A stretch of 64,000 nucleotides of DNA from Flavobacteriales bacterium (GCA_947497485.1 CANMHB010000001.1:186001-250000); one strand, 5' to 3'; counted from the first letter of the stretch, positions 37,988 to 48,332 are shown. The notes: generated by a model from the letters alone, not told the origin. Numbers and translations: made by a program.

Positions 37988-38876
37988 ACTTCCTAAAATT
38001 ACTCGCAACAATTAGCTCTTTGGTTCCATGTGTCCAAGAATAAAAACCCTCTCCTGATTTTACACCTTTCTTTCCTGCGGTCACCATATTGACCAACAAC
38101 GGACAAGGAGCATATTTCGGGTTTCCAAAGCCATCGTGTAATACATGAAGTATGGCTAAACAAACATCTAAACCAATGAAATCAGCTAATTGAAGTGGTC
38201 CCATCGGATGAGCCATTCCTAATTTCATAACGGTATCTATTTCTTCCACGCCGGCTACACCTTCATAAAGGGTATAAATCGCTTCATTAATCATTGGCAT
38301 TAAGATTCTGTTTGCCACAAAACCAGGATAATCGTTAACTTCAACTGGAACCTTCGCTAATTTTTTGGAAGTTTCCATAATGAGATTTGTCACCTCATCT
38401 GATGTAGAGTATCCTCTTATAATCTCAACGAGTTTCATTACTGGAACCGGATTCATGAAGTGCATACCGATTACTTTATCCGCACGATTTGTAACCGAAG
38501 CAATTTTCGTAATTGATATCGAAGATGTATTCGTAGCCAAAATCACCGATGGATCGGTAACTTCGTCCAGCTCTTTAAATATTTTGAGCTTCAAATCAAT
38601 ATTTTCAGTTGCCGCTTCTACAACCAATTCAACCCCCTGAACTCCATCTTTCAGCGAAGTAAAAGTGGTTAAATTCTGCAATGTTGTTTGTTTGTCTTGC
38701 TCTGTTATGGCTTCTTTCGCAACTTGTCTGTCTAAATTTTTTCCAATCGTAGCCAATGCTTTCTCCAACGCAGGAGCAGAAACATCGATTAAATTTACTT
38801 TGTATCCAAATTGGGCAAACACGTGAGCGATACCATTTCCCATGGTCCCAGCACCTATAACAGCAACGTTTTTCAT
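37986..38876 (-). CDS. hbd: 3-hydroxyacyl-CoA dehydrogenase (3-hydroxybutyryl-CoA dehydrogenase type)
   Basis: A 296-residue NAD(P)-dependent dehydrogenase. It opens with the Rossmann motif VIGAGTMGNGIAHVFAQ. The catalytic block GMHFMNPVPVMKLVEIIRG contains the His, and TNTSSISIT and NDYPGFVANRILMPMINEA follow. The length suits the single-function form used in butyrate, fatty-acid or amino-acid pathways; which one cannot be told here. It stands alone. Confidence 0.92.
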   Translation of the reverse strand: MKNVAVIGAGTMGNGIAHVFAQFGYKVNLIDVSAPALEKALATIGKNLDRQVAKEAITEQDKQTTLQNLTTFTSLKDGVQGVELVVEAATENIDLKLKIFKELDEVTDPSVILATNTSSISITKIASVTNRADKVIGMHFMNPVPVMKLVEIIRGYSTSDEVTNLIMETSKKLAKVPVEVNDYPGFVANRILMPMINEAIYTLYEGVAGVEEIDTVMKLGMAHPMGPLQLADFIGLDVCLAILHVLHDGFGNPKYAPCPLLVNMVTAGKKGVKSGEGFYSWTHGTKELIVASNFRK

Positions 38877-38917
38877 TTTAAATAATTTTGTGCAAACTTA
38901 CAGAATTTAAGGGAAAT

Positions 38918-39931
38918 TCATTCTCGACAAATATCGAAATGTCGTTGTACTGTTTTCAAAACCATGTTTTCACACGTTTTGCTTTTCACCCAATCCAATG
39001 AATTTGCTTGTATCCGTTTGTAATCATGCTCATTAAGTGTATCTATCTTCGATTTCAAATTCGAATAATCCGAATAACTAATGCAATTATGGCCATCAAT
39101 TAAACCATGAGGAGCACATGATTCCGGTTTTTGCTCTAAGTTTCTAAAACAAATGACAGCGCCATTCGCAGCGATTTCGTAATGTCTTAAGCAATCCCAA
39201 CCTCCCCTTTTGGTGGTAATTCCAAATTTGGATTTTCTCAAATCTTCGTAGTAATCACTTTCGTTGTCAAAAGCATACTTCGTAACACTTCCCTCTACAT
39301 TCCTATTTACTTCATCATCCACAATGTGCTTTCCGAATAATTTCGTTTTTTGGATCAATGTTGTCTGAATTTTTGATTCTGGAATTGAAAAGGAAACTTC
39401 ATAAATCTTTGGCAAGGGCAGTAAACCGGTTAAAAATTTTGGAATGAACTTATAATAGCGGTAATAATTCGTACGTCGAGCAATGATTTCACGCTTGAAA
39501 TAATTAAAGTTTTTATGCGGCTTTGGATAGGAAATCGAATAAGGTTTTTTCCATGGGGCCCAGTAATAAGGCCAAATCGCAGGTGTATCCTCACCATCCA
39601 AAATAATTGTTTGTTTTCGGGTTAATTTATTGTACCACTTCAAATAAAGATCCGATTGTCGGTAAATATCCCCAAAAATGACAAGGTCAAATTCACTTAG
39701 TTCAAATTGATAATTGAATTCCTTGCATTCACTAGCATCAAAAAGACCGTAAAGTGTAAAACCAATTCCGTGCATGGCTTCTACATTCGTTTCTTTTGAT
39801 TTATAAATGAACTTATTTCCAGGATATTCAAAAACCCGATCACCATAAAGAATTTTTAATCCAATTAAAAAACTGTCAGCCAAAAAATCATTTTTGTTTG
39901 AGTTGAGGTATAATATTTTCTCTAATTTCAA
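38918..39931 (-). CDS. Glycosyltransferase-like protein, TTG start
   Basis: A 337-residue cytoplasmic protein. The C-terminal part (FGITTKRGGWDCLRHYEIAA then NGAVICFRNLE) resembles the donor-binding half of exostosin- or CgeB-like glycosyltransferases (Tyr, Gly and Glu pattern). A long middle part has many aromatic residues (WPYYWAPWKKPYSISYP). No ATG is found near the start, so TTG at 39931 is assumed. It diverges from the polysaccharide cluster and may belong to it. Function is a family-level guess. Confidence 0.65.
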   Translation of the reverse strand: MKLEKILYLNSNKNDFLADSFLIGLKILYGDRVFEYPGNKFIYKSKETNVEAMHGIGFTLYGLFDASECKEFNYQFELSEFDLVIFGDIYRQSDLYLKWYNKLTRKQTIILDGEDTPAIWPYYWAPWKKPYSISYPKPHKNFNYFKREIIARRTNYYRYYKFIPKFLTGLLPLPKIYEVSFSIPESKIQTTLIQKTKLFGKHIVDDEVNRNVEGSVTKYAFDNESDYYEDLRKSKFGITTKRGGWDCLRHYEIAANGAVICFRNLEQKPESCAPHGLIDGHNCISYSDYSNLKSKIDTLNEHDYKRIQANSLDWVKSKTCENMVLKTVQRHFDICRE

Positions 39932-40046
39932 ATCTTTTCCAATTAAAAACCTAGTTTGGTAAAATTAACGATTCAAAATTTTAATTTGTAAAAAAGACTT
40001 GTTAGTATTACAAAAATGGTTGGATTTTACCTTCGTTGATTTTAAT

Positions 40047-40054
40047 TATATTTG
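40047..40054 (+). promoter_or_regulatory. -7 element of the polysaccharide cluster
   Basis: TATATTTG, five bases before the ATG at 40060. It excludes the longer reading frame from 40036 and suggests a leaderless first gene. The -33 region has only TTTA. Confidence 0.6.
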
Positions 40055-40059
40055 TTTCA

Positions 40060-41484
40060 ATGTCTTTGGATCTAAAATTATTTCAAGAAAATTCGATCAA
40101 AATTAAAATTACTCGTTTCTTATTTTTTTGTTGGCTTTTAACCTTACCTTTTGGATCCAATTTGATGCAACTCTCGTTGGGTTATTTTACAATTTATCCA
40201 AATTTAGTTTTTTCGCTGATCCTTCTTCCATTAGCCTTGATTTCATTAAAAAAATGGAGTAAATTAAACTATGTTTTTACGGGATTTTTAGCATGCTGGT
40301 TTATTGTTGAAATCGTTTTGGGAAACCAAATTAATTTTCCAAAAGAAGCCATTTTCGACTTGAGGTCTTTGCTTATGCAAACAATATTTTCAGTAATCCT
40401 AATAGGAGTTTATGCTGTTGTCGGAATTAGCGAGTTTCGGAAAAATTTGATCATCGGATTGAGGTGCTTTTTATTTATTCTAGTAGTTTCGGGAGTATTA
40501 GAATTCTTAACTGGCATTCATTTTTCTGGAACTAAAACGGCTGAAATGCTCTCCTTACCGGTTGGCAATACATTTTATGCTCCTATGTTTATTTACGACA
40601 ACCAAAATGATTACTTGACCTATTTTCTGTTCGTGTTTTTTCTATTGTGTTTATTTGATGAAAAATTGAGAAACAATAGTTGGCTGCGATTAATTTTCGC
40701 TTGTTTGGGATTTCTTTTTTCAGTTTACGCCGATTCGACTTTTGCGAAATGGATTTGTGAAGCCCTGATTCTATTTGGAATGGTTGAAATCGTTTTTCTA
40801 AAAAGAAAATACATTTCATTTAGAACACTATCTCCGTATTTAATTGTGGGAACATTTATGATCTTAACGATACTAAATAATCCTCTGTTTTTAGGACCAA
40901 AATTTAAGAATGGTGCAAATTATCGATTAAATGCTATTTCGGTCGTCGAAAATAAAGGAGAAAAGCTGATGGTCAAACCAGCAAAAGAGGCTCTTTCCGA
41001 CAAGCAGCAAGCTCAGGTGATTTCGTATTTAGATTCTGTCAATACTAAAAGTCCTACTGGCGCAACCAATCTTAGGAAAAATCTAATTTTAAATGGAATA
41101 GATTTCATCAAAGAAAAACCTTTTCTTGGTCTCGGGCCTGGAGGCTATTCATTGAAATGTAAAGAAAAAGAAGTTCGACATTTCGTTAACTCGCACACAT
41201 CCGCTCATAATTTCCCGATTGAAGTAATCAGTGAATTTGGTGTTTTCGGTTGGCTGTATTTTGTTTTTTTGCTATTTATTTTGGTTCAACTATTCAAAAA
41301 AAGAGAAGTCATTGATTTTAGATTAAGAAATTCAATCCTTTATTTTGTGATTGCACTTCCATTGCTATGGATGATGCCTTCTGCGTTTTTATACTTAAAC
41401 ATTCATTGGCTATTTTTACCTTTGCTCATTATTTTGAATGAGTCGATTCAAGACAATTTAAATCCTGATGGCGTCAAGCAATAA
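40060..41484 (+). CDS. O-antigen polymerase/ligase-like membrane protein
   Basis: A 474-residue membrane protein with about ten segments. The conserved large periplasmic loop of the Wzy_C/RfaL family is present: NGIDFIKEKPFLGLGPGGY followed by SAHNFPIEVISEFGVFGW. Such proteins polymerise or ligate polysaccharide repeat units in the periplasm. I start at the ATG at 40060 (MSLDLKLF) because the promoter lies within the longer frame. It overlaps the flippase gene by 17 bases. Confidence 0.85.
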   Translation: MSLDLKLFQENSIKIKITRFLFFCWLLTLPFGSNLMQLSLGYFTIYPNLVFSLILLPLALISLKKWSKLNYVFTGFLACWFIVEIVLGNQINFPKEAIFDLRSLLMQTIFSVILIGVYAVVGISEFRKNLIIGLRCFLFILVVSGVLEFLTGIHFSGTKTAEMLSLPVGNTFYAPMFIYDNQNDYLTYFLFVFFLLCLFDEKLRNNSWLRLIFACLGFLFSVYADSTFAKWICEALILFGMVEIVFLKRKYISFRTLSPYLIVGTFMILTILNNPLFLGPKFKNGANYRLNAISVVENKGEKLMVKPAKEALSDKQQAQVISYLDSVNTKSPTGATNLRKNLILNGIDFIKEKPFLGLGPGGYSLKCKEKEVRHFVNSHTSAHNFPIEVISEFGVFGWLYFVFLLFILVQLFKKREVIDFRLRNSILYFVIALPLLWMMPSAFLYLNIHWLFLPLLIILNESIQDNLNPDGVKQ

Positions 41485-42733
41485 AGTTTACTACCGAAAC
41501 TTCCTCACGATGTTATCCGGCAATACCATGAGCCAGGTGATTCCATTCGTAGTTGCGCCCATCTTATCCCGAATTTTTTCACCTGAAGAATTTGCTGTAT
41601 TAGCCAATTTCATGGCTATTGTTAGCGTAATTGGTATCATATCAACGGGCCGATTAGAATTAGCCGTTCCGATTCCCGTTGAACAAAAAAAGGCGCAAGA
41701 CATTGTTTTTACCGGATTTGTCATCACCCTTTTATTAGGTATTTTAAGTATACTCATTCCCTTATTTGCTTATCAAATAGGTGAAATGTATAACGACAGT
41801 CAACTACCTAAATATTTATGGTTAGTGCCATTAGCTGTTATAAGTTTCGGATTACTGGGACTAACAAGCAATTGGAATTTAAGACATGAGCGATTTCATT
41901 TGCTTTCCTTGGGTAAAATAATTCAATCTGTTGTTAATAATGGATTGGCTGCCTTGTTAGGTTATATCGGTTGGGGCATTGATGGCCTAATCATTTCATG
42001 GCTGCTTTCACAATATGTCAACATTCTCATATTATTGATTGGGGTCAATAGAAAAGTTTATTACAAGGATTATGGAATATTAACTCTAAAAACCACCTTG
42101 AAGGAATACAAAGATTTTCCACTAATCAATTCGCTGCATGCATTTTCTGATATTTTCATTACGCAATTCTTGCTCTATTGGATTATCTCAACTTATTTTG
42201 GATTCCTGGAACTTGGTCTGTTCGCCATGATGAACAAATATGTTAAAGCTCCAATCGTTCTCATTTCAAGTTCTGTTTCGCAACTCTTTTATGTTGAGGC
42301 AGGAAAAGCAATAAACAAAGGTGAATCGCTTGTTCCAATTATCAAAAAAACAATTCGAACTTCCGTTTTATTTGCGATACCATTTACAATCATTTTGCTT
42401 CTTGCGGGTCCAATTGTATTCAAGTTATACCTTGGTGAAAAATGGGAGATTGCTGGCGTTTATGCGCAATGCTTGGCTCCTATGCTATTTTTGTATTTTA
42501 TACTCTCACCAATATCCGGATTACCAATTTTATTGAACAAACAGAAAAAAGCATTTGTATTCACCTTATTCGGCTATTCGTTAACCGTAATCGCACTTTT
42601 TGTTGGTGTTTGGTTGAAAATGAAATTCGTTTATTCACTTTGGCTTTATAGTGGTGCTTTTACGCTGTTTTATCTTTTCAATTTGACCTGGTATTTTTTA
42701 ATGGTTCGCAAGAGAAATGAGAGTCTTAATTAA
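41468..42733 (+). CDS. Polysaccharide flippase (Wzx/MATE-like)
   Basis: A 421-residue membrane protein with 11-12 segments. The start MLSGNTMSQVIPFVVAPILS and the PEEFAVLANFMAIVSVIG pattern are those of Wzx-type transporters, which flip lipid-linked sugar units across the inner membrane. It overlaps both neighbours (17 bases each), which argues for co-translation with a Wzx/Wzy-dependent pathway. Confidence 0.88.
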   Translation: MASSNKVYYRNFLTMLSGNTMSQVIPFVVAPILSRIFSPEEFAVLANFMAIVSVIGIISTGRLELAVPIPVEQKKAQDIVFTGFVITLLLGILSILIPLFAYQIGEMYNDSQLPKYLWLVPLAVISFGLLGLTSNWNLRHERFHLLSLGKIIQSVVNNGLAALLGYIGWGIDGLIISWLLSQYVNILILLIGVNRKVYYKDYGILTLKTTLKEYKDFPLINSLHAFSDIFITQFLLYWIISTYFGFLELGLFAMMNKYVKAPIVLISSSVSQLFYVEAGKAINKGESLVPIIKKTIRTSVLFAIPFTIILLLAGPIVFKLYLGEKWEIAGVYAQCLAPMLFLYFILSPISGLPILLNKQKKAFVFTLFGYSLTVIALFVGVWLKMKFVYSLWLYSGAFTLFYLFNLTWYFLMVRKRNESLN

Positions 42734-43628
42734 CGGTTTACCTTTGTTTGCTGAACGTTTGGCTCTTCAGCTCAAAAAATATGATTCGAATTCGAGTTAT
42801 ATTTTCTTGGACACCTATAATTCCAAATGGGCACAATTAAAATTTTTTCTTCTTCTACCATTTTCAGATTGCGTCATCTCGATGAATGGCGTTTCCGATA
42901 GAAGTGGAAGTTTGGATTTGGTGGTAAAATGGAAGAAAAAGCTCGTTCTTCAATGGATGGGAACCGATGCTCTTTTAGCAATGGAACGATTCGCTAACAA
43001 AACCATTGATCGCAAATATATGGACTATGGACATAACTTCGTAGATTCTGAATGGCTCATGGACGAATTAAAAAGCATTCAACTTGAGCCGGAATACTTA
43101 CATTTTAAGTCCGTTGAAGCTTCACCCAATGGTCATAGTTACGAAAAAATAACCGTTGTTAGCTATGTTGCAGAAAATCGGCAGGAATTTTACGGAATGA
43201 CGCGAATTGCTGAAATCGCGAGGAAATTTCCCGAAATTGAATTTCACTTGTATGGACTGAACTCTTCTGAAACACCGACTACCAAAAATGTCATATTTCA
43301 TGGTTGGGTTAAAGCTGAAGTATTTATCGAGGTTTTAAGAAAAACACCTGTTTTTTTGCGATTAACTGACCATGATGGATTTTCAGTTTCGGTAATTGAA
43401 GCACTTGGTTGTGGCTGTGAAGTTATTATGTCTCTTCCGTTTGAGTTAACACATTTAGCAAGAAACTCCGAAGAGGTAATGGAACAAATGAATAAAATAA
43501 TTGAAAAAGTCAAAGCTCGGGGAATGAAACCGAATATCGAAATGATTGAAATTGTTAAATTGCGCTACAATCGTGAAACGTTGGCTAAAAATTACATTGA
43601 AAAACTAAAGCAGATTGTCAGCAAATAA
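42717..43628 (+). CDS. GT-B glycosyltransferase
   Basis: A 303-residue enzyme of the GT4-like kind but short. The C-terminal donor site has DHDGFSVSVIEALGCGCEVI, and the N-terminal part includes QWMGTDALLAMERF. It starts at an ATG inside the end of the flippase gene. The sugar and acceptor cannot be told from sequence. Confidence 0.82.
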   Translation: MRVLINGLPLFAERLALQLKKYDSNSSYIFLDTYNSKWAQLKFFLLLPFSDCVISMNGVSDRSGSLDLVVKWKKKLVLQWMGTDALLAMERFANKTIDRKYMDYGHNFVDSEWLMDELKSIQLEPEYLHFKSVEASPNGHSYEKITVVSYVAENRQEFYGMTRIAEIARKFPEIEFHLYGLNSSETPTTKNVIFHGWVKAEVFIEVLRKTPVFLRLTDHDGFSVSVIEALGCGCEVIMSLPFELTHLARNSEEVMEQMNKIIEKVKARGMKPNIEMIEIVKLRYNRETLAKNYIEKLKQIVSK

Positions 43629-44835
43629 ACATATCGCATTAATTACAGTTTGGTTCCCACCACAAAAAAGTGTTGCAACAAACAGGATGCTTGCTTTTGC
43701 AGAATATCTGGGTTTAGAAAACAAAATTGATGTCTTTACTCTAAACCAAGAGGAAAAATCAGTTGAATGGAATAAAAATGTATCGGTTCATTATCGAGCT
43801 TCTAGTGCTATTTTCGAGTTTCTAAAAGATCATCAAGCAGACGGGTCACTAGTCCATAAATTGAAAGTAGCAACGCGTCTTTTGCTTTCAAAAATTGTAC
43901 AAAATCCCCTTTCCAAATGGCAACAAAAAACGCTTTCTAAACTCAAAGAAATTCATCTTAATCAACCGTTTGATTGCATAATTAGTTCGTTTAGTCCGCA
44001 AGAAGCACACCTCGTTGCAATTGAATTTAAAAAAGAATTTCCTGATGTCAAATGGATCGCCGATATGCGAGATGAAATGTCTGCGAATCCTTATATTGAC
44101 GTAACAACCAAGAACACTTTAAGAAAAGTTGAACAAAAAGTAAACGATTATGCCGATGCAGTCACGAGTGTCAGCTTACCCATTTTATTCGATTTCAAAG
44201 AACTACTACCAAAAGTCAAAATTTTCGAAGAAATCAGAAATGGGTTTAACCATGATTTTAAAAGGAATACCACTGATTTATCCTCGAAAAATGAAGTCTT
44301 TACTTTGGGTTATTTTGGAACTTTTTATGGTAAACGAAAACCTGGAATTGTACTAGAAGCTTTAAAACAATTATTAAATGAACAAGCATTTGATTTTGAG
44401 TTACAGATCATCGGGGCACACGAAAATTTTTCAATTCCAAGCGAAATAGCATCGAAAGTAAAGACCTTACCACCATTGGATTATTTGAAAGCAATTGAAA
44501 AAATGGCGCAGTTTGATGGAAACATTCAAATCCATCCCAAAAGTGAACAAAAAGGGGTCTTTACAGGAAAATTATTTGATTATATTTCGGTCCAAAAACC
44601 CATATTAGCATTCGTTGATAAAGAAGACGTTGCGGCACAACTCATCGAAGAATTCAATTGTGGATATGTTGCCGAATTTTCAGATTTGGAAGAAACCAAA
44701 CAGATTATTCGAGAGGCCTACAATGACTGGCAAGACAATAAAATTAAGTTCGCCACTAACGAACAGGTTCAATCCTTACATCGAAAAAAACAAGTGAAAA
44801 AATTAACTGAACTAATAACATCACTTACGAAATGA
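43615..44835 (+). CDS. GT4-like glycosyltransferase, TTG start
   Basis: A 406-residue glycosyltransferase. The N-terminal ALITVWFPPQKSVATNRML is typical of GT4 enzymes, and a second half with GYFGTFYGKRKPGIVLEAL follows. The start is TTG at 43615, 14 bases inside the previous gene; no better start is seen. It overlaps the next gene as ATGA. Donor and linkage are unknown. Confidence 0.82.
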   Translation: MSANKHIALITVWFPPQKSVATNRMLAFAEYLGLENKIDVFTLNQEEKSVEWNKNVSVHYRASSAIFEFLKDHQADGSLVHKLKVATRLLLSKIVQNPLSKWQQKTLSKLKEIHLNQPFDCIISSFSPQEAHLVAIEFKKEFPDVKWIADMRDEMSANPYIDVTTKNTLRKVEQKVNDYADAVTSVSLPILFDFKELLPKVKIFEEIRNGFNHDFKRNTTDLSSKNEVFTLGYFGTFYGKRKPGIVLEALKQLLNEQAFDFELQIIGAHENFSIPSEIASKVKTLPPLDYLKAIEKMAQFDGNIQIHPKSEQKGVFTGKLFDYISVQKPILAFVDKEDVAAQLIEEFNCGYVAEFSDLEETKQIIREAYNDWQDNKIKFATNEQVQSLHRKKQVKKLTELITSLTK

Positions 44836-45848
44836 AGCTTTTACAAGTAGGTCCCAATTCTGTTCATGTCTCGTCATTCATTGAAACGATAAAATCAACT
44901 GATTATGAGCAATTTCTTTTGTCGGAGGAACCAACTGATTTTGATGGAATCAAAGAGAATTTTATAGTTTCGTTTCGAACGATTAATCCTTTAAAATTAA
45001 TTTCGAACATCCTTAAAATTCGGAAAATAATTCGGAAAATACAGCCAGATGTCATTCATATTCATCAAATTAACAGACTAGCCTTTTTCGTTTCAAATAT
45101 TGCAAAAAGTTTAAATGTACGTGTCATCACTACTGCATGGGGAAGTGACGTTTTACTCGTTCCAAAGAAAAATTTTTTCTTCCATTTTTTAGTCAAAAAA
45201 ACGCTTTCCAATTCGAATGTCGTTACAGCTGATTCAAATGATATGATTGGAGCAATGAATGGCATTTATGCTGGCGGAAACTACAAGCTGCTTCAATATG
45301 GTATTGAACCCATTGAATCAACTGCTAAAGAAAACATCATTTATTCGAACCGCCTTCATGAGCCCCTCTATCGGATTGGTCAAATCATCGATTACTTTGC
45401 AGATTTCGTTCGTGTAAATCAAGATTGGAGACTTGTTATAGCTGGAACAGGCAGTGAAAATAGAAATTTGAAAAGAAAAGTTGAAAAATTAGGTTTGGAG
45501 CAAAGTATAAAATTTGTTGGGTGGCAACAAAGAAAGGAGAATCGATCTAATTACGCCAAAGCAAAAATTTATATTTCTATTCCTGAAAGTGATGGTACTT
45601 CAGTCAGCGTTCTCGAAGCAATGTCGGCAGGATGTATTCCAGTTGTTTCCGATTTGCCTGTTTCGCATGAATGGATAGAAAGTGGTAGAAATGGAATCAT
45701 TGAAAAAGCGAACCAAAATCCATTATTTGAGACAATGGATCTTGATCAAAATAATTGTCAATTAATTAATTCCGATTTAATTCTGAGTAAGGCTACACGC
45801 AAAGCTTGTATGTCGCGTTTTATTGAATTCTACTCGGGAAAAGATTAG
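44832..45848 (+). CDS. GT4 glycosyltransferase
   Basis: A 338-residue enzyme. The acceptor side has VIHIHQINRLAFFV and TTAWGSDVLLVPKK; the donor side has LVIAGTGSENRNLKRK and the EX7E motif in PESDGTSVSVLEAM. It is part of the overlapping chain of the cluster. Confidence 0.88.
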   Translation: MKLLQVGPNSVHVSSFIETIKSTDYEQFLLSEEPTDFDGIKENFIVSFRTINPLKLISNILKIRKIIRKIQPDVIHIHQINRLAFFVSNIAKSLNVRVITTAWGSDVLLVPKKNFFFHFLVKKTLSNSNVVTADSNDMIGAMNGIYAGGNYKLLQYGIEPIESTAKENIIYSNRLHEPLYRIGQIIDYFADFVRVNQDWRLVIAGTGSENRNLKRKVEKLGLEQSIKFVGWQQRKENRSNYAKAKIYISIPESDGTSVSVLEAMSAGCIPVVSDLPVSHEWIESGRNGIIEKANQNPLFETMDLDQNNCQLINSDLILSKATRKACMSRFIEFYSGKD

Positions 45849-45862
45849 TTTTTTATGGTTAT

Positions 45863-47089
45863 ATGATATACAAAATTCTAAATAATATTCCCCGCTTGCA
45901 GCTATCAGATTTTGGTATCATTTGGATTTTATTTTTCTCTGTATTTTATCAAAAACTTGCTCCGGTTGGTTTTGCTTTGATACTTATCTCGTTATTTTTC
46001 AAACGTAATGTATTTATCAAACAAGAATTTAAAGAAACTAATTTCAAAAGTCCATTACTCTGGTTTATTTTCTACTATTTGCTTTTGTTAGTTGGCATGC
46101 TTTGGAGTGAAAATACAGCATTTGGATTGTCGAAATTAGAAAACAAACTAACCTTTCTTTTATTTCCAATATTATACCTTTTAAGCAATCGAAAGCTAGG
46201 GAATTCTGACTGGAAAAAAATCTTCATTTTCTCATTGGTTTTCACTTTGGTTATTTACGAATTAACTGCATTCGTTAAAACACTCTTTTTCCATACAGAG
46301 CCACCTGCAAATTACTTTATGGAATCACGTTTTACGGTTTTCATGCACCGTAGTTATTTTTCTTGTTACCTTGTGATTGGAACTATTTTTCTAATTGAAA
46401 ATATTCGAAAACAATTTGATTTGTGGTCATTCTTAATGATAATATTTTTTGCAATTGGGACATTCCAAACTGGATCAAAAGCAGGATTTATTTGTTTTAT
46501 ATTCATTATTATTGTTTATGCAATTCTTTTTAGCCTGAATAAATCTAAAAAATATTTCGTCATATCTCTTTCATTCATGCTGGTTGCTTTTTCTGCTTTA
46601 ATCTTAACGAAAAATGTTTTGAAAACACGTTTTGAAACGACGTGGAATACATTGAATAATTTTAAGGTTACAGAAAATACTTCAATTGAAAGTACTGCAG
46701 CAAGACTAATAATATGGAACACTTCATGGAAAGTGTGGAAAGAACATTTTATTTTCGGAACAGGAACAGGCGATTATGATGATGCTATTACCAATAAAAA
46801 CATAGATTTAGGTAACACGGGAGTGGCAAAAGAACGATTAAATGCGCATAATCAGTTTTTGAATACGGGCGTTCAGCTTGGTTTGATTGGTTTTTTAATA
46901 CTAGTAATGATTTTCATTTCTGCTTGGTTATATCAACCTTTTTGCGCTTGGAGAAACTTAATTTTAATCGTTTTCTTCATAAACTTCCTCGTAGAATCAT
47001 TTTTAGAAACGCAAGCAGGAATTGTACTTTTTTGTGTTTTGTTAACTTTGTTTTTCACGCCAAAAATGGAATCGAACACCTCTAATTGA
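45863..47089 (+). CDS. Second O-antigen ligase/polymerase-like membrane protein
   Basis: A 408-residue membrane protein of the Wzy_C family with about ten segments. Its periplasmic loop contains IFGTGTGDYDDAITNKN and the conserved AHNQFLNTGVQLGLIGF. With the first such protein at 40.1 kb it gives two members in one cluster, perhaps one polymerase and one ligase. It starts at the ATG at 45863, 15 bases after the preceding gene. Confidence 0.87.
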   Translation: MIYKILNNIPRLQLSDFGIIWILFFSVFYQKLAPVGFALILISLFFKRNVFIKQEFKETNFKSPLLWFIFYYLLLLVGMLWSENTAFGLSKLENKLTFLLFPILYLLSNRKLGNSDWKKIFIFSLVFTLVIYELTAFVKTLFFHTEPPANYFMESRFTVFMHRSYFSCYLVIGTIFLIENIRKQFDLWSFLMIIFFAIGTFQTGSKAGFICFIFIIIVYAILFSLNKSKKYFVISLSFMLVAFSALILTKNVLKTRFETTWNTLNNFKVTENTSIESTAARLIIWNTSWKVWKEHFIFGTGTGDYDDAITNKNIDLGNTGVAKERLNAHNQFLNTGVQLGLIGFLILVMIFISAWLYQPFCAWRNLILIVFFINFLVESFLETQAGIVLFCVLLTLFFTPKMESNTSN

Positions 47090-47096
47090 TTTAACT

Positions 47097-48323
47097 ATGC
47101 GTTTGCTGATTCTGACACAATACTATCCACCTGAAATTGGCGCTCCGCAAAATCGTTTACATGAATTAGCCGTAAGACTGAAACAAAAGGGAATTGAGGT
47201 AGAAGTTTTAACTGCTTTACCGAATTACCCAAAAATGGAAATTCAAGAAGCATATAAAAATGGTGAAAATCGTGAGGAAATAATTGAAGGTATCTTGGTT
47301 CACCGCGCTTGGATTCACGTTTCAAAATCGAAAAGCATCATTTCTCGTTTGTTAAACTATTTTAGTTTCGTTTGGTCATCTTATTGGAGAGGAAGCAAAT
47401 TGAAGCCCTTCGACTTTTTACTGGTAGAAAGTCCTCCCCTATTTTTGGGTTATTCAGCTATCGCTTTAGCAAAGAAACTAAACGCTAAATTAATTTTTAA
47501 TGTATCCGATTTATGGCCAGAAAGCGCTGAAAAACTTGATATTGTTAATAACAAACATCTTTTGAAGTTAGCCTACAACCTAGAAGCCAAATGTTATCGG
47601 AAATCGCATTTCATTACAGGGCAAACGCAAGGAATTGTTGATGATATTCGTAGACGTTTTCCGAATAAAGATGTCTATTGGTTGCCTAATGGAGTTGACG
47701 TAGATTTCTATAATCCTGATAAAATTGAATCGGGAGATTTTCGCGAACGAAATGGCTTTCAGCAAGAAGACGTACTATTTTTTTATGGTGGGATATTGGG
47801 ATATGCTCAAGGATTAGAAGTGATTTTAAAAGCCGCTTCACTCCTTAAAAATCATGAAAAAATCAAATTTATAATTCAAGGATCAGGGCCAGAAAAAGAG
47901 AGGTTAATGGAAATCAATGAATCGCTGGAGCTTAAAAATGTTTTGTTTTTAGAGCCAGTTCAAAAGAGTGAGATGCCTGCTATTTTAAAATCAATTGATG
48001 TTGCTTTAGTTCCGCTTAAGAAACTAGATTTATTTCAAGGAGCAATTCCATCAAAAGTATTCGAGGCACTATCCATGAAAAAACCTTTACTTCTTGGGGT
48101 CGATGGTGAAGCCCGACAACATTTTATTGAGAAAGGTGAAGCAGGTAAATATTTTGAACCGGAAAATGAAAATGAACTTGCGGAATGTGCTGTTTTTTTC
48201 GCTGATAATCCTGATGAGCTCAAAAAAATGAGTGAAAATGCCCGAGCTTACGTATCTAGATATTTCGATCGGAATCAAATTGCAGCATCATTTCATTCAA
48301 AATTACAAGAATCAATCACTTAA
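47097..48323 (+). CDS. GT4 glycosyltransferase, WbuB-like
   Basis: A 408-residue enzyme close in pattern to WbuB, an N-acetyl-L-fucosamine transferase of O-antigen synthesis. The start is LLILTQYYPPEIGAPQNRL. The donor site follows FFYGGILGYAQGLEVILKA, and the EX7E-type region is LFQGAIPSKVFEALSMKKP. The specific sugar is not certain. It ends the cluster, nine bases before the LOG gene. Confidence 0.85.
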   Translation: MRLLILTQYYPPEIGAPQNRLHELAVRLKQKGIEVEVLTALPNYPKMEIQEAYKNGENREEIIEGILVHRAWIHVSKSKSIISRLLNYFSFVWSSYWRGSKLKPFDFLLVESPPLFLGYSAIALAKKLNAKLIFNVSDLWPESAEKLDIVNNKHLLKLAYNLEAKCYRKSHFITGQTQGIVDDIRRRFPNKDVYWLPNGVDVDFYNPDKIESGDFRERNGFQQEDVLFFYGGILGYAQGLEVILKAASLLKNHEKIKFIIQGSGPEKERLMEINESLELKNVLFLEPVQKSEMPAILKSIDVALVPLKKLDLFQGAIPSKVFEALSMKKPLLLGVDGEARQHFIEKGEAGKYFEPENENELAECAVFFADNPDELKKMSENARAYVSRYFDRNQIAASFHSKLQESIT

Positions 48324-48332
48324 AATTTACTT

